A stretch of 39,035 nucleotides of DNA from Ligilactobacillus agilis DSM 20509 (GCF_001436215.1 NZ_AYYP01000063.1:8170-47204); one strand, 5' to 3'; positions 18,882 through 28,306 are shown, counted from the first letter of the stretch. The notes: generated from the letters alone by a model not told the origin. Numbers and translations are program-made.

Positions 18882-19604
18882 TTAGTTAGCCTCCTTAGCT
18901 AAAACTTCTTCTAACCGAGTTAACACTTCTTCATAAACAGGAGTCAAATCGCCTAAATCACGACGGTAGACATCTTTATCCATGTGGGCTTTAGTGGTTA
19001 AATCCCACAAGCGACAATTATCTGGTGAAAATTCGTCCGCCAAAACAATCGTCCCGTCAGCCAAGCGCCCAAATTCTAATTTAAAGTCGACCAACTGTAA
19101 ATTTGCCTTTGCAAACAAAGGAATGAGTAACTGGTCAACCTTCCGAGACAATTCCCACATGTAATCAAGTTCTGCCTTAGTGGCAATTCCTAAGGCCAAG
19201 GCCTGTGATTCATTCATAAAAGGATCGTCTAACTCATCACTCTTATAGTATGTTTCTTCGACTGGTTGCTTGAAAGGTGTTCCTTCTTTAACACCAAACC
19301 GGCTTGCAAAGTGACCAGCGGCAATATTTCTAGTTACAAATTCTAGGGGAACGATAGTCACTTTTTTGACCAGCTCTTCTGTTTCAGAAAGCTTCTTTAT
19401 AAAGTGAGTTGGAATTCCCTTAGCCTTTAGGTAATTAAAGATTAAGGTAGAAATCTGGTTATTAACTTGTCCCTTACCTTTAATTTGATCTTTCTTCTTA
19501 CCATTCAAGGCTGTAGCTTGATCCATATAAACAACTCGTAAAACATCTTCATCTTCTGTGGTCCACATTTGTTTGGCTTTGCCAGTATAAATCAATTCAG
19601 ACAT
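18882..19604 (-). CDS. purC: SAICAR synthetase
   Basis: 240-residue ATP-dependent ligase joining CAIR and aspartate (step 8). Motifs: YTGKAKQMW at the start, EFVTRNIAAGHFASR, LVDFKLEFGRL, and the signature DEFSPDNCRLWD. It is the first gene of the purCSQLFMNHD operon and lies downstream of a near-consensus promoter and a PurBox-like site. Its substrate CAIR comes from the separately encoded PurE/PurK. Confidence 0.97.
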   Translation of the reverse strand: MSELIYTGKAKQMWTTEDEDVLRVVYMDQATALNGKKKDQIKGKGQVNNQISTLIFNYLKAKGIPTHFIKKLSETEELVKKVTIVPLEFVTRNIAAGHFASRFGVKEGTPFKQPVEETYYKSDELDDPFMNESQALALGIATKAELDYMWELSRKVDQLLIPLFAKANLQLVDFKLEFGRLADGTIVLADEFSPDNCRLWDLTTKAHMDKDVYRRDLGDLTPVYEEVLTRLEEVLAKEAN

Positions 19605-19681
19605 GATTTTTCAGCGACTCCTTTGTTCAAAAAGCGAATTTTAAATCTTTAACGAAAGTAAACCTTCGTCATTTCTTCCTA

Positions 19682-19710
19682 AGATTATCAATTTTAAAGC
19701 CCGCCGTCAA
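19682..19710 (-). promoter_or_regulatory. Promoter of the purC operon
   Basis: Minus-strand TTGACG (19710-19705), 17-bp spacer, TAATCT (19687-19682). It leaves a leader of about 70 nt with no riboswitch-like structure that I can see. Confidence 0.82.
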
Positions 19711-19715
19711 GAACA

Positions 19716-19728
19716 AAACACGAATATT
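19716..19728. promoter_or_regulatory. PurBox-like PurR operator at purC
   Basis: Plus-strand AAACACGAATATT agrees with the PurBox AWWWCCGAACWWT at 10 of 13 positions and lies 5 bp upstream of the -35 box. The AAACACGAA core recurs, inverted, upstream of purE. In Gram-positive bacteria PurR with PRPP uses such sites; activator or repressor action cannot be told here. Confidence 0.5.
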
Positions 19729-19806
19729 GAAAACTTTTTTGTGGTTTTCAAACGCTTTTAACTAAAAAATAATAATTTTACACAATCCAAACCGCTATAT
19801 CAACCT

Positions 19807-19844
19807 ATAAAAAAGGAACAATCGCCAAAAACGATTGTTCCTTT
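19807..19844 (-). terminator. Terminator after the PLD-NTPase gene
   Basis: Perfect 13-bp stem (AAAGGAACAATCG with CGATTGTTCCTTT) around a 7-nt loop, with a T-run on the minus strand. It closes the ktrB-ktrA-PLD transcription unit, 5 nt after the stop codon. Confidence 0.88.
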
Positions 19845-19849
19845 ATGCT

Positions 19850-22180
19850 TTATTTGATAAACTTATCTACTAACCTAAACCATGGATTTTTCTGCCGCCG
19901 TTCTAGCTTTTCTTTTTGTTTCTGTTCAGCCTGATACTTAACGGTGTACATGGCTTGAAATTCCGATTGACGCTCAATTTTTTCTAGCTCTTCCCGGCGC
20001 TTTTTAACCCCCGTTTCTTCATCATGATGTTCCCTAAGCAAATTAACCCCCAGCCACTTATCCATGTTATCGATGTTGACGGTTAACCCAACAGATACAT
20101 AGCTAGCACAAATTTCTAATTTGGGCGGTAAGTAATCAAAGAACCGCTTAATGTCGTTCCGATTTGGAAATACCCCCACCGGAATTAAACACTGGTCGTC
20201 ACCTGCAGTCACTGAGATTTGCTCAATAACTTGCTTGTCGCTCAATAAGGTCCGCCAATTGCGGCGTCCTTTATCGAAATTAATATCGTAATTATCTTCA
20301 CCAAAATAAGTTTCTAAATCACTAACATCCAATTCATAATCTTCAGTTAACCTACGCAAATTAGCCTTAACTGGAGAAAGAAAGTCCTTCGTCAACATTT
20401 GATAATCTTCTAAGCTTAAATTATCTAATTGCCGGTCAATCGCTTGGCTAAGGTATAGAAAAACATTATTATTAACCATCCGCCCTTGGCGACTTTTAAT
20501 TCCTTCTAAAAAATCTAAAAACTCTTCGTCTTGTACCGTAAATTCTTTAAACTGGTTTTCCTGTCCAATCGCATAGGCTCGCTTACCAACCTGACTTGAA
20601 ATTGAAACCTTACCACCATCTTTGTCATTCAGTCCAAATAAAACAACCGGGTGTACACTGCCATGATAACGGTTAGCTAGGTACTTTAAAGTTGCCTCAG
20701 CACTAGCACCAAACAAGGAAATATCGGGGTCATCAATGCACATCGGGGTGACTGAACTTTTAGTTTCCATATATTCCTGAGTAAAAGACCAAACGTTTCT
20801 ATTAATATCCTTTTTACTTTCCATTAAGGGGTTAGTCTTGCCTAGCTCTTCCGGAGATTTACCCGCAGCTAGGGCATCTTTGACCTTCTTTTTGATTCGA
20901 AACATCGCATCCGTTCCATCAACAATATTATTGGTATTTCCAATAGTCAGATTTGAGGCAATCTTTAACAGGGTGGTCTTGCCAGTATTTCCCTGGCCAA
21001 TTAAGCCAGCTACCACTGGAATTTGATCGACATTTCCTTTATGCTCGCTAATGATTTTACGGATTTTCCAGATATTAGCTGATTGTAAGACGTACATCAA
21101 AAAAGAAAAGGCAGCTTGTGATTCATCACTTTGCTTGCGGTCCCGATAAAAGCGGACGATTTCTAAGATGTCTGTTATTTCTTCTTTAGTTGGTTTCTGG
21201 GCTATGACAGGTTCTTGCAACGACGACCCGAAGCTAGGTGCCTTTAGTAAACTAGTTTGATCTTCATCGTAAACATATAAGGGTTTAGGATAAAATTCGT
21301 GGGCTTGTCTATTTAGAAAGTCAAAATTCGCCTTACTCTCTTGCTCGTGATAGATTACTTTAAAAATCTGTTTACGCTTAACCTCGTCAGTTAACAGGTT
21401 GAGCTTTTCTTTAACCTTACCACTTTTATTAAAAATCAAGTTAACAACCTGCTCTTTAGCCTTTTGCTCACGCTTAATTGCCGCAACATCAATTACTTGC
21501 CGCGTTTCTTGTTTAATCTTAGTGATATCCTCTGAAGCAAAGGTCGGTTTATTCTTAGCAGCTGCCAGGTTTTCAACCGTTTGGTCAAATAAGTAAATCT
21601 TTTGTTTTTCTGTATTTTCCTGGCCAAAAAAGCCCGTCACAATTTTACGGTTTAAAAACTCAGCTGCAGTTTGATAAATATCTTGGTAAACGGCTTGATA
21701 GATTTCTTGGTAAGCTAAATCCTCGGTTTTACCATGATCACACAATAGAACTTCTTTATTACGTTTTAAGGCTTGTTCACTTAGATTCATCGAACCTAAG
21801 TAGGCCCGATAATCATCACCATTAGGGTTAGTCAATATGTAGACTTTTGAGTGAACTAAGGCTTCCTTAGAAAACTTCAATTCTAGACTACCGTCTTCAA
21901 AACGTTGCCTTAATTCCGAGTCTAGACTGGTTAACAATTTAAATTGCTCATTACTAGCATAAAGATAATTTTCTAATGCCGTATTGGCTTTGGTATCACT
22001 CAAACCAATCACTAGCTCTATTTTCTCAAACCTTGGTAACAAATACTTTTTTATAAAAGAAAGGCTGGTGTTATAAACCGCACCGCGAAAGGTCGTTAAC
22101 CCCTTAGCATTTTGGTCAATATCTCTAAAAAAATCCGTCCCTAAATCTTGAATGACAGTTCTATCTTTGATTACTACCAT
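19850..22180 (-). CDS. PLD-nuclease / P-loop NTPase fusion, uncharacterised
   Basis: 776 residues, no signal peptide or membrane segment. The N-terminal domain (about 1-180) is phospholipase-D-like with one HKD half-site: H110-S-K112 and GSMN at 129-132, the pattern of helicase-associated PLD nucleases, which dimerise to complete the site. A charged linker (about 185-330) follows. The second domain has a Walker A GQGNTGKT (395-402), a Walker-B-like MCIDD (480-484), a sensor-1-type Asn in VVLFGLND (518) and a candidate arginine finger in GKRAYAIG (534); this order suggests an AAA+ or SF3-helicase-like ATPase. The tail (about 720-765) is a basic coiled coil. The ATG directly follows the ktrA TAA, with GGGGGA as ribosome site, so it is translationally coupled to ktrA. 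It may process or sense nucleic acid, possibly as defence; this is inference only. Confidence 0.7.
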   Translation of the reverse strand: MVVIKDRTVIQDLGTDFFRDIDQNAKGLTTFRGAVYNTSLSFIKKYLLPRFEKIELVIGLSDTKANTALENYLYASNEQFKLLTSLDSELRQRFEDGSLELKFSKEALVHSKVYILTNPNGDDYRAYLGSMNLSEQALKRNKEVLLCDHGKTEDLAYQEIYQAVYQDIYQTAAEFLNRKIVTGFFGQENTEKQKIYLFDQTVENLAAAKNKPTFASEDITKIKQETRQVIDVAAIKREQKAKEQVVNLIFNKSGKVKEKLNLLTDEVKRKQIFKVIYHEQESKANFDFLNRQAHEFYPKPLYVYDEDQTSLLKAPSFGSSLQEPVIAQKPTKEEITDILEIVRFYRDRKQSDESQAAFSFLMYVLQSANIWKIRKIISEHKGNVDQIPVVAGLIGQGNTGKTTLLKIASNLTIGNTNNIVDGTDAMFRIKKKVKDALAAGKSPEELGKTNPLMESKKDINRNVWSFTQEYMETKSSVTPMCIDDPDISLFGASAEATLKYLANRYHGSVHPVVLFGLNDKDGGKVSISSQVGKRAYAIGQENQFKEFTVQDEEFLDFLEGIKSRQGRMVNNNVFLYLSQAIDRQLDNLSLEDYQMLTKDFLSPVKANLRRLTEDYELDVSDLETYFGEDNYDINFDKGRRNWRTLLSDKQVIEQISVTAGDDQCLIPVGVFPNRNDIKRFFDYLPPKLEICASYVSVGLTVNIDNMDKWLGVNLLREHHDEETGVKKRREELEKIERQSEFQAMYTVKYQAEQKQKEKLERRQKNPWFRLVDKFIK

Positions 22181-22831
22181 TTATTTCCCCCGTTCCAATC
22201 CTAAATCCTGCTTATCCGTTACCACTAAAATGGTATCTCCCATGATGAAGGTAGCATCGGGGCCAATATCCGTCAACAATTCTCCATCACGTCGGACGGC
22301 AATAACGTTTAAGCCGTAACGCGAGCGGAGGTTTAAGTCAGCTAAGCGCTGGTTAAGCCATTCTCGTTTGACGTTAATTTCAACAATCGAAATTTTATCC
22401 GACAGTTCAATGTAGTCCAAGAAATTCTTGGCTAATAGGTTACGTGCAGCCCTAACGGCTCCGTCACGTTCTGGAATCACGACGCGGTTAGCGCCAACCT
22501 TTTGAAAAATTGTTCGTTGGGTATCATCCGAAGCCTTGGCAATGACCAAAGGCACCCCGGCATCCTTAGCGGCCATAATCGCCATAATCGAAGCCCCGAG
22601 GTTACCAGACATCGAAACAACCACGCCGTCCATATTATTAAGCCCTAATTTTTCATAGGCCATTTCATTTAAACAATCAATTGCCACGGCCATCGTAACG
22701 TCATCTGCAATCGCAGTTGTTTGCGCTTCGTTTCTATCAACTGCTAAGACATCGGCGCCTAGTTCCATTAACTCGTGGCAAACACTCCGTCCAAATTCTC
22801 CTAAACCAAAAACCGCATATGATCTATCCAT
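22181..22831 (-). CDS. ktrA: Ktr/Trk potassium uptake regulatory subunit (RCK protein)
   Basis: 216-residue cytosolic gating subunit. The N-terminal Rossmann (RCK/TrkA-N) domain begins YAVFGLGEFGRSVCHELMELG, the GxGxFG nucleotide-binding loop, with an acidic residue after strand 2 (VLAVDRNE). The C-terminal TrkA-C domain (about 135-210) ends in MGDTILVVTDKQDL. In this family ATP/ADP or NAD(H) binding, and often c-di-AMP at the C-domain, gates the pore subunit. It lies 23 nt after ktrB, and its stop codon abuts the start of the PLD-NTPase gene. Confidence 0.93.
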   Translation of the reverse strand: MDRSYAVFGLGEFGRSVCHELMELGADVLAVDRNEAQTTAIADDVTMAVAIDCLNEMAYEKLGLNNMDGVVVSMSGNLGASIMAIMAAKDAGVPLVIAKASDDTQRTIFQKVGANRVVIPERDGAVRAARNLLAKNFLDYIELSDKISIVEINVKREWLNQRLADLNLRSRYGLNVIAVRRDGELLTDIGPDATFIMGDTILVVTDKQDLGLERGK

Positions 22832-22854
22832 CTACTCTATCCTTCTTTCTATCT

Positions 22855-24243
22855 TTAGCCTACCCGAATATTTCCGGCTGCATACTTAATGTCAGCTTGG
22901 TGTTCCCGTTTAGTTAGCGCCAGTAAAATTGAGGCCGGACCAACCCGTCCTAAATACATACAAGCAATGATTAAATATTTAGCAGCGGTCGTCAAATCTG
23001 GGGTTAAGTCGCGACTAATCCCGACCGTTCCCAGAGCACTATAAACTTCAAAAATATTGTCGGTCATATCACCAGGCTGGATGAAATACATTAATAAAAC
23101 CGCCATCACACTAACAATCACACTAATAACGGTAATTGCAATTGCCTTTCTAATTGTTTGGCGTCCAATCCGGCGTCTAAAGCAAATCACATCTTCTTCA
23201 CCCTTAATGATTGCCTTGACTTCTAACATAATTACTGCCAAGGTGGTCGTCTTCACCCCACCGGCGGTCCCCGTTGGCGAGCCCCCAATAAACATCAAAA
23301 AGACGGTCAACATTACTGAAGGAATCGTTAAATCAGCTTGGGAGATTGTTACAAACCCAGCCGTCCTAGTAGTTACTGACTGGAATAAAGCTTCTAACAT
23401 CGCCTGAGCGGTCCCAACTTTACCTAAAGTTGCTGGATTATTGTGCTCGAATAGGTAGTACAAAACAGCCCCACCCAAAATTAAGATAGCAGTCGTTAAT
23501 AAAACTACCTTACTATGTTGAGAGAGAGTTGTTTTTAACCTTTTTCCCCGACCTTTTTTTCGATAACGATATTGGTTTACCAAACCATGGCCTAATTCAT
23601 TCCAAACAGTAAAGCCTAAGCCACCACAAATGATTAAAAACATCGTCACAAAGTTTAACCACCAGTTACCAGCATAGTTTATTAAACTATTAGGGGCTAG
23701 TAGGTCGATGCCAGCGTTACAAAAGGCCGAAATCGAGTGAAAAATAGCATACCAGCTTCCTCTCCCCAAACCAAAATGGGGAACAAAATAACAGGCATAA
23801 GCTAAAGCCCCAATTGCCTCAACTATTAAAGAATCACGAATGACGTGAATGACAAAGCGCACAATACCTTGGTTGTTATCCAAATTAAAGGCATCAGCCA
23901 TCAGCAAGCGATTTTGCAACGAAATTCGCCGCCCGGTTGCAAAAAAGGCTAGTGACATCAAGGTAATCGTCCCTAGACCACCTAGCTGAATTAACAATAA
24001 AATCACTAAATGTCCCAGTTCTGACCAATGACTTGCAGTCGTGACCGTCACCAAGCCCGTCACACAAACACTGGTTGTGGCCGTAAACATCGCGTCAACA
24101 AAAGGGGTCGCCTTGCCAGTCACACTCATCATGGGAAGCATCAATAAGCCGGTTCCGATTAAGATTGCTACTAAAAAGCTAAGCGTGATGACCTGTACCC
24201 GCGAAAAAATATGCTTTTGTTTCGTTTTTCTTCTTGAATACAT
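22855..24243 (-). CDS. ktrB: Ktr potassium transporter membrane subunit
   Basis: 462-residue K+-translocating protein of the Trk/Ktr/HKT superfamily. The four membrane-pore-membrane repeats show their filter segments: TTSVCVTGLV, HSISAFCNAGI, QSVTTRTAGF and YSALGTVGIS, each with the key glycine. It starts with a short basic cytoplasmic tail (MYSRRKTKQKH). It is the first gene of ktrB-ktrA-PLD. An extended -10 promoter lies about 40 bp upstream, and the start is preceded by an AGGAAGATAG-type ribosome site. Confidence 0.93.
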   Translation of the reverse strand: MYSRRKTKQKHIFSRVQVITLSFLVAILIGTGLLMLPMMSVTGKATPFVDAMFTATTSVCVTGLVTVTTASHWSELGHLVILLLIQLGGLGTITLMSLAFFATGRRISLQNRLLMADAFNLDNNQGIVRFVIHVIRDSLIVEAIGALAYACYFVPHFGLGRGSWYAIFHSISAFCNAGIDLLAPNSLINYAGNWWLNFVTMFLIICGGLGFTVWNELGHGLVNQYRYRKKGRGKRLKTTLSQHSKVVLLTTAILILGGAVLYYLFEHNNPATLGKVGTAQAMLEALFQSVTTRTAGFVTISQADLTIPSVMLTVFLMFIGGSPTGTAGGVKTTTLAVIMLEVKAIIKGEEDVICFRRRIGRQTIRKAIAITVISVIVSVMAVLLMYFIQPGDMTDNIFEVYSALGTVGISRDLTPDLTTAAKYLIIACMYLGRVGPASILLALTKREHQADIKYAAGNIRVG

Positions 24244-24280
24244 GCTATCTTCCTATCTTCAAAATATCTTCAGTATTAAC

Positions 24281-24289
24281 ATTATAACA
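24281..24289 (-). promoter_or_regulatory. Extended -10 of ktrB
   Basis: Minus-strand TGTTATAAT about 40 bp upstream of the ktrB start, without a good -35. The short leader has no recognisable c-di-AMP riboswitch. Confidence 0.5.
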
Positions 24290-24330
24290 AATACCGCCCC
24301 TAAAGTTTGGGTTACGGCTTGCGAATCAAT

Positions 24331-24367
24331 AAAAAAAGCACCTAGCAGCTTTATGCCACTAGGTGCT
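24331..24367 (-). terminator. Terminator of the esterase gene
   Basis: AGCACCTAG pairs with CTAGGTGCT across a 12-nt loop and is followed by seven T's on the minus strand, 7 nt after the stop codon. Confidence 0.85.
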
Positions 24368-24373
24368 GGGTAG

Positions 24374-25255
24374 TTATTCGCGATTATCTGGGTATAAGTG
24401 GATTGTTGCAGGCTCATCTTGAACTAGCCAAACTCTGGCCAATTCAACCCAAGCCGCTAGGTTAGGCTGAATATCACTAGCAAAGACTGCACTGGTCCGG
24501 TCGGCCAAAGCTAAGCCGTGACCACCCGTTGCAAAGAGATGGTATTCACAGGCAACCCCAGCCTCTTGAAGTTTCACCACAAATTTACTCGTTTCAAGTG
24601 GGCTGACCGCTAAATCTTCGTTACCTTGCCAGATGAAAGTCCGGGGCATTTGCGCATTAACCTGGGTCACTAAGTCCAACTGTGCTAAACTTTCTTTTGC
24701 CATCAGCTCGTCGAAGTGCGCCTGTTCTTTAACGTGCACCGCGTTTGCAGACAACATTGGGTAAGATAATAACAAGCCACGAATTTTAAAAGTTATTTTT
24801 AATTGAGCTTCCCGGCGCCACTGCTTATCCAAGTATCGTTCCGCCAAACTCGTTACTAAGTGAGAACCAGCCGAAAAACCAAGTAGATAAACACGACTAG
24901 TATCAATAAACCACTCCGCAGCATGCTGTTCAACTAAATTCAAGCTAGTAACTAAATCTAGTAAGGAATCTTTTACACGATAATCCTCATTAATAATTGC
25001 GGGCTGACTTTCATCCGGTCTTTGCTTGAAGTAAACAGAATAATTAACCAATGCTACGTTAAAGCCTAACCCTAAAAAGCGGGCTACCACTGGCTCACTT
25101 TCCTTGTGTGCTAACGACAGGTAGCCTCCCCCTGGACAAATAACCATTAACGGGCGGTTACGGTGTTTTTTATGGGTAATTTCTTCGTCAAGCAGATATA
25201 GTTTCATCCCAGCTTGCGGGTTGTCCGAACGTAAATTGATTTCGTGATAATACAT
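24374..25255 (-). CDS. Alpha/beta-hydrolase esterase (BD-FAE/acetyl-xylan-esterase-like)
   Basis: 293-residue cytosolic serine hydrolase. The oxyanion-hole motif is CPGGGYLSLAHKESEPV (near residue 45-60), the nucleophile is Ser in LLGFSAGSHLV, the acid is likely Asp in WQGNEDLAVSP and the base is His in TGGHGLAL. These fit the esterase/lipase group that deacetylates sugars or small esters. ATG 25255 follows GGGGG at 7 nt; the open frame further upstream runs into the purB terminator and is not coding. It is alone between two terminators, though readthrough from purB is possible. Substrate unknown. Confidence 0.85.
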   Translation of the reverse strand: MYYHEINLRSDNPQAGMKLYLLDEEITHKKHRNRPLMVICPGGGYLSLAHKESEPVVARFLGLGFNVALVNYSVYFKQRPDESQPAIINEDYRVKDSLLDLVTSLNLVEQHAAEWFIDTSRVYLLGFSAGSHLVTSLAERYLDKQWRREAQLKITFKIRGLLLSYPMLSANAVHVKEQAHFDELMAKESLAQLDLVTQVNAQMPRTFIWQGNEDLAVSPLETSKFVVKLQEAGVACEYHLFATGGHGLALADRTSAVFASDIQPNLAAWVELARVWLVQDEPATIHLYPDNRE

Positions 25256-25296
25256 TAAAAAGCCCCCTTTAGATTTTATTTTCATCATAAAATAAA

Positions 25297-25329
25297 ACAT
25301 ATCGCTTAACAAGCCGTTAAGCGATATGT
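25297..25329 (-). terminator. Terminator of the purEKB operon
   Basis: Perfect 14-bp stem (ACATATCGCTTAAC with GTTAAGCGATATGT), 5-nt loop, then TTTATTTTAT on the minus strand, 8 nt after the purB stop. Confidence 0.9.
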
Positions 25330-25337
25330 GTAAATAG

Positions 25338-26633
25338 CTATTCTAGTCCTACTCGTTTGAAGATATCATCAACATGCTTTAAGTGCCAGTGATAATCAAA
25401 GGCATCGTCTAAATCTTCCTTGGAAAGACGACCAGTGATTTCTGGGTCTGCTTCTAATAACGGCCTAAATGGACGTTGTTCATCCCAAGCTTGCGCGGTC
25501 TTAGGTTGAATCAAATCATAGGCGGCTTCCCGACTCATTCCTGTGTCAATTAATTTAAGTAAGACCCGGCCACTGTAAATCAAACCAAAGGTCCGGTCCA
25601 TGTTGCGCTTCATATTTTCTGGAAAGACGGTTAAGTTCTTAACGATATTTCCAAACCGGTGCAGCATGTAGTCAATCAGGATGGTTGTATCTGGTAAGAT
25701 AATCCGTTCTGCTGATGAATGAGAAATGTCACGTTCGTGCCATAAAGCAACGTCTTCATAAGCTGTTACCATGTGGCCTCTGACTACCCTAGCAAGACCA
25801 CAGATGTTTTCGGACCCGATTGGGTTGCGCTTATGTGGCATAGCTGAGGAACCCTTTTGTCCCTTAGCAAAGTGTTCTTCCACTTCACGTGTCTCTGATT
25901 TTTGCAAGCCACGAATTTCGGTTGCAAATTCTTCTAGGCTAGTTGCAATCAATGCCAAAGCTGCAAGGTATTCAGCATGTAAGTCACGTGGAAGGACTTG
26001 ACTTGAAATTTCTTGTGGACGAATCCCTAACTTCTTGCAAACATATTCTTCGATAAAGGGATCGATGTTGGCGAAGGTTCCGACGGCACCACTAATTTTA
26101 CCAGCTTCCACTCCGGCAGCCGCATGTTCAAACCGTTCAATATCCCGCTTGATTTCTGAGTACCACCGGGCTAACTTCAAGCCAAAAGTGGTTGGTTCTG
26201 CGTGCACCCCGTGAGTTCTCCCCATGCAAACTGTGTTCTTGTACTTTCTTGCTTGGTTAGCAATAATTTCCTTAAATTCTGCTAAGTCTTTACGGAGGTG
26301 GTCATTAACCTGTTTTAGTTGGTAACCGTAGGCCGTATCAACCACGTCGGTACTTGTTAGGCCGTAGTGAACCCACTTCTTTTCATCACCTAAAGATTCA
26401 GATACTGTCCTAGTAAAGGCAATTACATCGTGCTTAGTGACAGCCTCAATTTCTGCAATGCGGTTAATATCAAACTTGGCATTCTTTCGTAGCTTTTCAA
26501 CATCTTCAGCCGGAATGTGACCTAATTTGGACCAAGCTTCATCAGCAGCTAACTCCACTTCTAACCAACATTCATACTTCTTTTCATCTGTCCATAAGGC
26601 TGCCATCTCTGGGCGGGTATATCTTGAAATCAT
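25338..26633 (-). CDS. purB: Adenylosuccinate lyase
   Basis: 431-residue fumarase/aspartase-superfamily enzyme that cleaves SAICAR in IMP synthesis and adenylosuccinate in AMP synthesis. Motifs: [19 protein letters not shown] at the start, HDVIAF with [25 protein letters not shown], and the signature loop [16 protein letters not shown]. Full length. It is the last gene of purE-purK-purB, 9 nt after purK. Confidence 0.97.
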   Translation of the reverse strand: MISRYTRPEMAALWTDEKKYECWLEVELAADEAWSKLGHIPAEDVEKLRKNAKFDINRIAEIEAVTKHDVIAFTRTVSESLGDEKKWVHYGLTSTDVVDTAYGYQLKQVNDHLRKDLAEFKEIIANQARKYKNTVCMGRTHGVHAEPTTFGLKLARWYSEIKRDIERFEHAAAGVEAGKISGAVGTFANIDPFIEEYVCKKLGIRPQEISSQVLPRDLHAEYLAALALIATSLEEFATEIRGLQKSETREVEEHFAKGQKGSSAMPHKRNPIGSENICGLARVVRGHMVTAYEDVALWHERDISHSSAERIILPDTTILIDYMLHRFGNIVKNLTVFPENMKRNMDRTFGLIYSGRVLLKLIDTGMSREAAYDLIQPKTAQAWDEQRPFRPLLEADPEITGRLSKEDLDDAFDYHWHLKHVDDIFKRVGLE

Positions 26634-26642
26634 TATGTTCTC

Positions 26643-27779
26643 CTATTCTTTATCCCAAATTTTAGTTGCTTTAATCTCAGCTAGGGTTGCTTCCAGGTCA
26701 TCAGTCAAAATAGTAATGTGACCCATCTTACGATCAACCCTGCTTTCGGCTTTACCATAATCATGGAAATGCCAAGCTGGCTTTTGCTTAATTAACTGCC
26801 GGCTAGACTCTAAGTGTTGTCCCAAAACATTAACCATCACTACCGGCTTTAATAATTTGACCTGTGGCAACGGCCAATTACAAATGGCCCGGTTATGAAT
26901 TGCAAATTGTGAAAAATCACAGGCTTCAATCGAATAGTGGCCTGAGTTATGTGGTCGGGGCGCCAGTTCATTTACATACAGTTGACCATCTTGACCAACA
27001 AACAGCTCTACTCCTAAAATTCCACACAAATTCAGTCCCTTAGCAATCGTTACCGCCATCTTTTGCGCTTGTTCTTGAAGGGTAGTGCTAATTCTAGCGG
27101 GGACAATGCTTTCATGAAGGATTTGGTTACGGTGAATATTTTCGCTAACCGGAAAAACTGTCACCTGGCCTAACAGATTGCGTCCAACCATTACAGAGCA
27201 CTCTTTTTCAAAGGCAACCCATCCTTCTAAGATACACTGCCCTTTTTGTAAAAGTTCCTGTGCTTGGGCATAATCGGCTTCAGTTCTTAATACAACTTGA
27301 GCCTTGCCATCATAACCACCCTGACATGTTTTCAACACACTTGGATAGCCAATGGCTGCCAAAGCTTGTTTTAAATCAGTTTCAGTAGCAACACTTCTGA
27401 AGGGAGCTACCTTAAGCCCATGCTCCTTCAAGAAGGTCTTTTCCCGCAATCGATCCTTGGTAATCCGTAAAAGCTCCGTCCCTTGGGGGATTGATACCTT
27501 ATCTGCCACATCTTCTAGGGCGTTTAAATCAACATTTTCGAATTCATAGGTCAAAACATCGGCCAATTCAGCTAGCTTTTCAATGGCGGCAATGTCATCG
27601 TAAGCAGCCACAATCTGCTTATCACAAGCTTGCCCGGTAGGACAGGTTTCGTCTGGATCTAAAACAATTACCTTCATTCCAGCTTGCTTAGCATCAAAAG
27701 CTAGCATCTGACCTAACTGGCCACCACCTATAATACCGATGGTTTGTCCTTGCTCAATATAATTAGACAAGTTGGTCAC
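26643..27779 (-). CDS. purK: 5-(Carboxyamino)imidazole ribonucleotide synthase
   Basis: ATP-grasp enzyme of about 378 residues converting AIR and bicarbonate to N5-CAIR. It contains the [21 protein letters not shown] nucleotide-fold start, the ATP-grasp block [16 protein letters not shown], and [17 protein letters not shown]. No ATG fits. I placed the start at GTG 27779; TTG 27770 (after GGTGA) is equally possible. Either overlaps the purE end by 8-17 nt. The ATG at 27848 would overlap purE heavily and add non-homologous residues. Works directly with PurE. Confidence 0.93.
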   Translation of the reverse strand: MTNLSNYIEQGQTIGIIGGGQLGQMLAFDAKQAGMKVIVLDPDETCPTGQACDKQIVAAYDDIAAIEKLAELADVLTYEFENVDLNALEDVADKVSIPQGTELLRITKDRLREKTFLKEHGLKVAPFRSVATETDLKQALAAIGYPSVLKTCQGGYDGKAQVVLRTEADYAQAQELLQKGQCILEGWVAFEKECSVMVGRNLLGQVTVFPVSENIHRNQILHESIVPARISTTLQEQAQKMAVTIAKGLNLCGILGVELFVGQDGQLYVNELAPRPHNSGHYSIEACDFSQFAIHNRAICNWPLPQVKLLKPVVMVNVLGQHLESSRQLIKQKPAWHFHDYGKAESRVDRKMGHITILTDDLEATLAEIKATKIWDKE

Positions 27780-28251
27780 CACTTTCTTGAGCTTGATCGT
27801 GCATTTCTTGGCGGTAGTTATTAATTTGTGCTTGAACTGCGGAATCACTAATCCCTAGAATTTGTAGGGCTAGTAAGGCCGCATTTTTAGCACCGGCTAC
27901 CCCAATAGCAGTTGTAGCTACTGGGATGCCAGCCGGCATTTGCACGATTGATAACAGCGAATCTAAACCGTTTAAAGCGCGGGACTGAACCGGCACCCCA
28001 ATTACTGGTAAGGGCGTGTTAGCAGCTACCATCCCCGGTAAGTGCGCAGCTCCACCAGCACCTGCAATGATAACCTTAACTCCGGCAGCCACTGCTCCTT
28101 GCGCAAAAGCAAACATTTCCTTAGGCATTCTGTGTGCGGAAATAACTTGTTTGTCGTAACTAACATTAAACTGATCTAAAATTTTGGCAGCTTCTTTCAT
28201 GGTCGCCCAATCAGAAGAACTTCCCATAACAATTGCGATTTGTGCTGACAC
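27763..28251 (-). CDS. purE: N5-CAIR mutase
   Basis: 162-residue class I PurE that rearranges N5-CAIR to CAIR. It begins [21 protein letters not shown], then has VISAHRMP with the conserved His, [21 protein letters not shown], and [11 protein letters not shown] chose GTG 28251, 6 nt after TAGGAGGG; an upstream in-frame start would lie inside the promoter region. It is the first gene of purEKB with its own promoter and PurBox. Confidence 0.95.
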   Translation of the reverse strand: MSAQIAIVMGSSSDWATMKEAAKILDQFNVSYDKQVISAHRMPKEMFAFAQGAVAAGVKVIIAGAGGAAHLPGMVAANTPLPVIGVPVQSRALNGLDSLLSIVQMPAGIPVATTAIGVAGAKNAALLALQILGISDSAVQAQINNYRQEMHDQAQESGDQLV

Positions 28252-28274
28252 AACAATCCCTCCTACTCGTCTTA

Positions 28275-28303
28275 AGAATAACAAAGCCCAACTTAATTGT
28301 CAA
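28275..28303 (-). promoter_or_regulatory. Promoter of purEKB
   Basis: Minus-strand TTGACA (28303-28298), 17-bp spacer, TATTCT (28280-28275), followed by an AT-poor discriminator and a 24-nt path to the purE GTG. It is the strongest -35 in the window. Confidence 0.85.
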
Positions 28304-28306
28304 AGA

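Noticed and set aside
19605-19681. Purine riboswitch ahead of purC
   Set aside because: The leader is about 70 nt, AT-rich and lacks the three-way-junction elements and a terminator; PurR control fits better.
23057-23407. 116-codon plus-strand frame opposite ktrB
   Set aside because: It mirrors the hydrophobic codons of ktrB on the other strand and has no own start signals.
24244-24330. c-di-AMP (ydaO-type) riboswitch ahead of ktrB
   Set aside because: The transcribed leader is only about 30-40 nt, far too short for that aptamer, and no matching motifs are seen.
24041-24373. 110-codon plus-strand frame opposite the ktrB start and leader
   Set aside because: Overlaps ktrB coding sequence, its promoter and the esterase terminator; no ribosome site.
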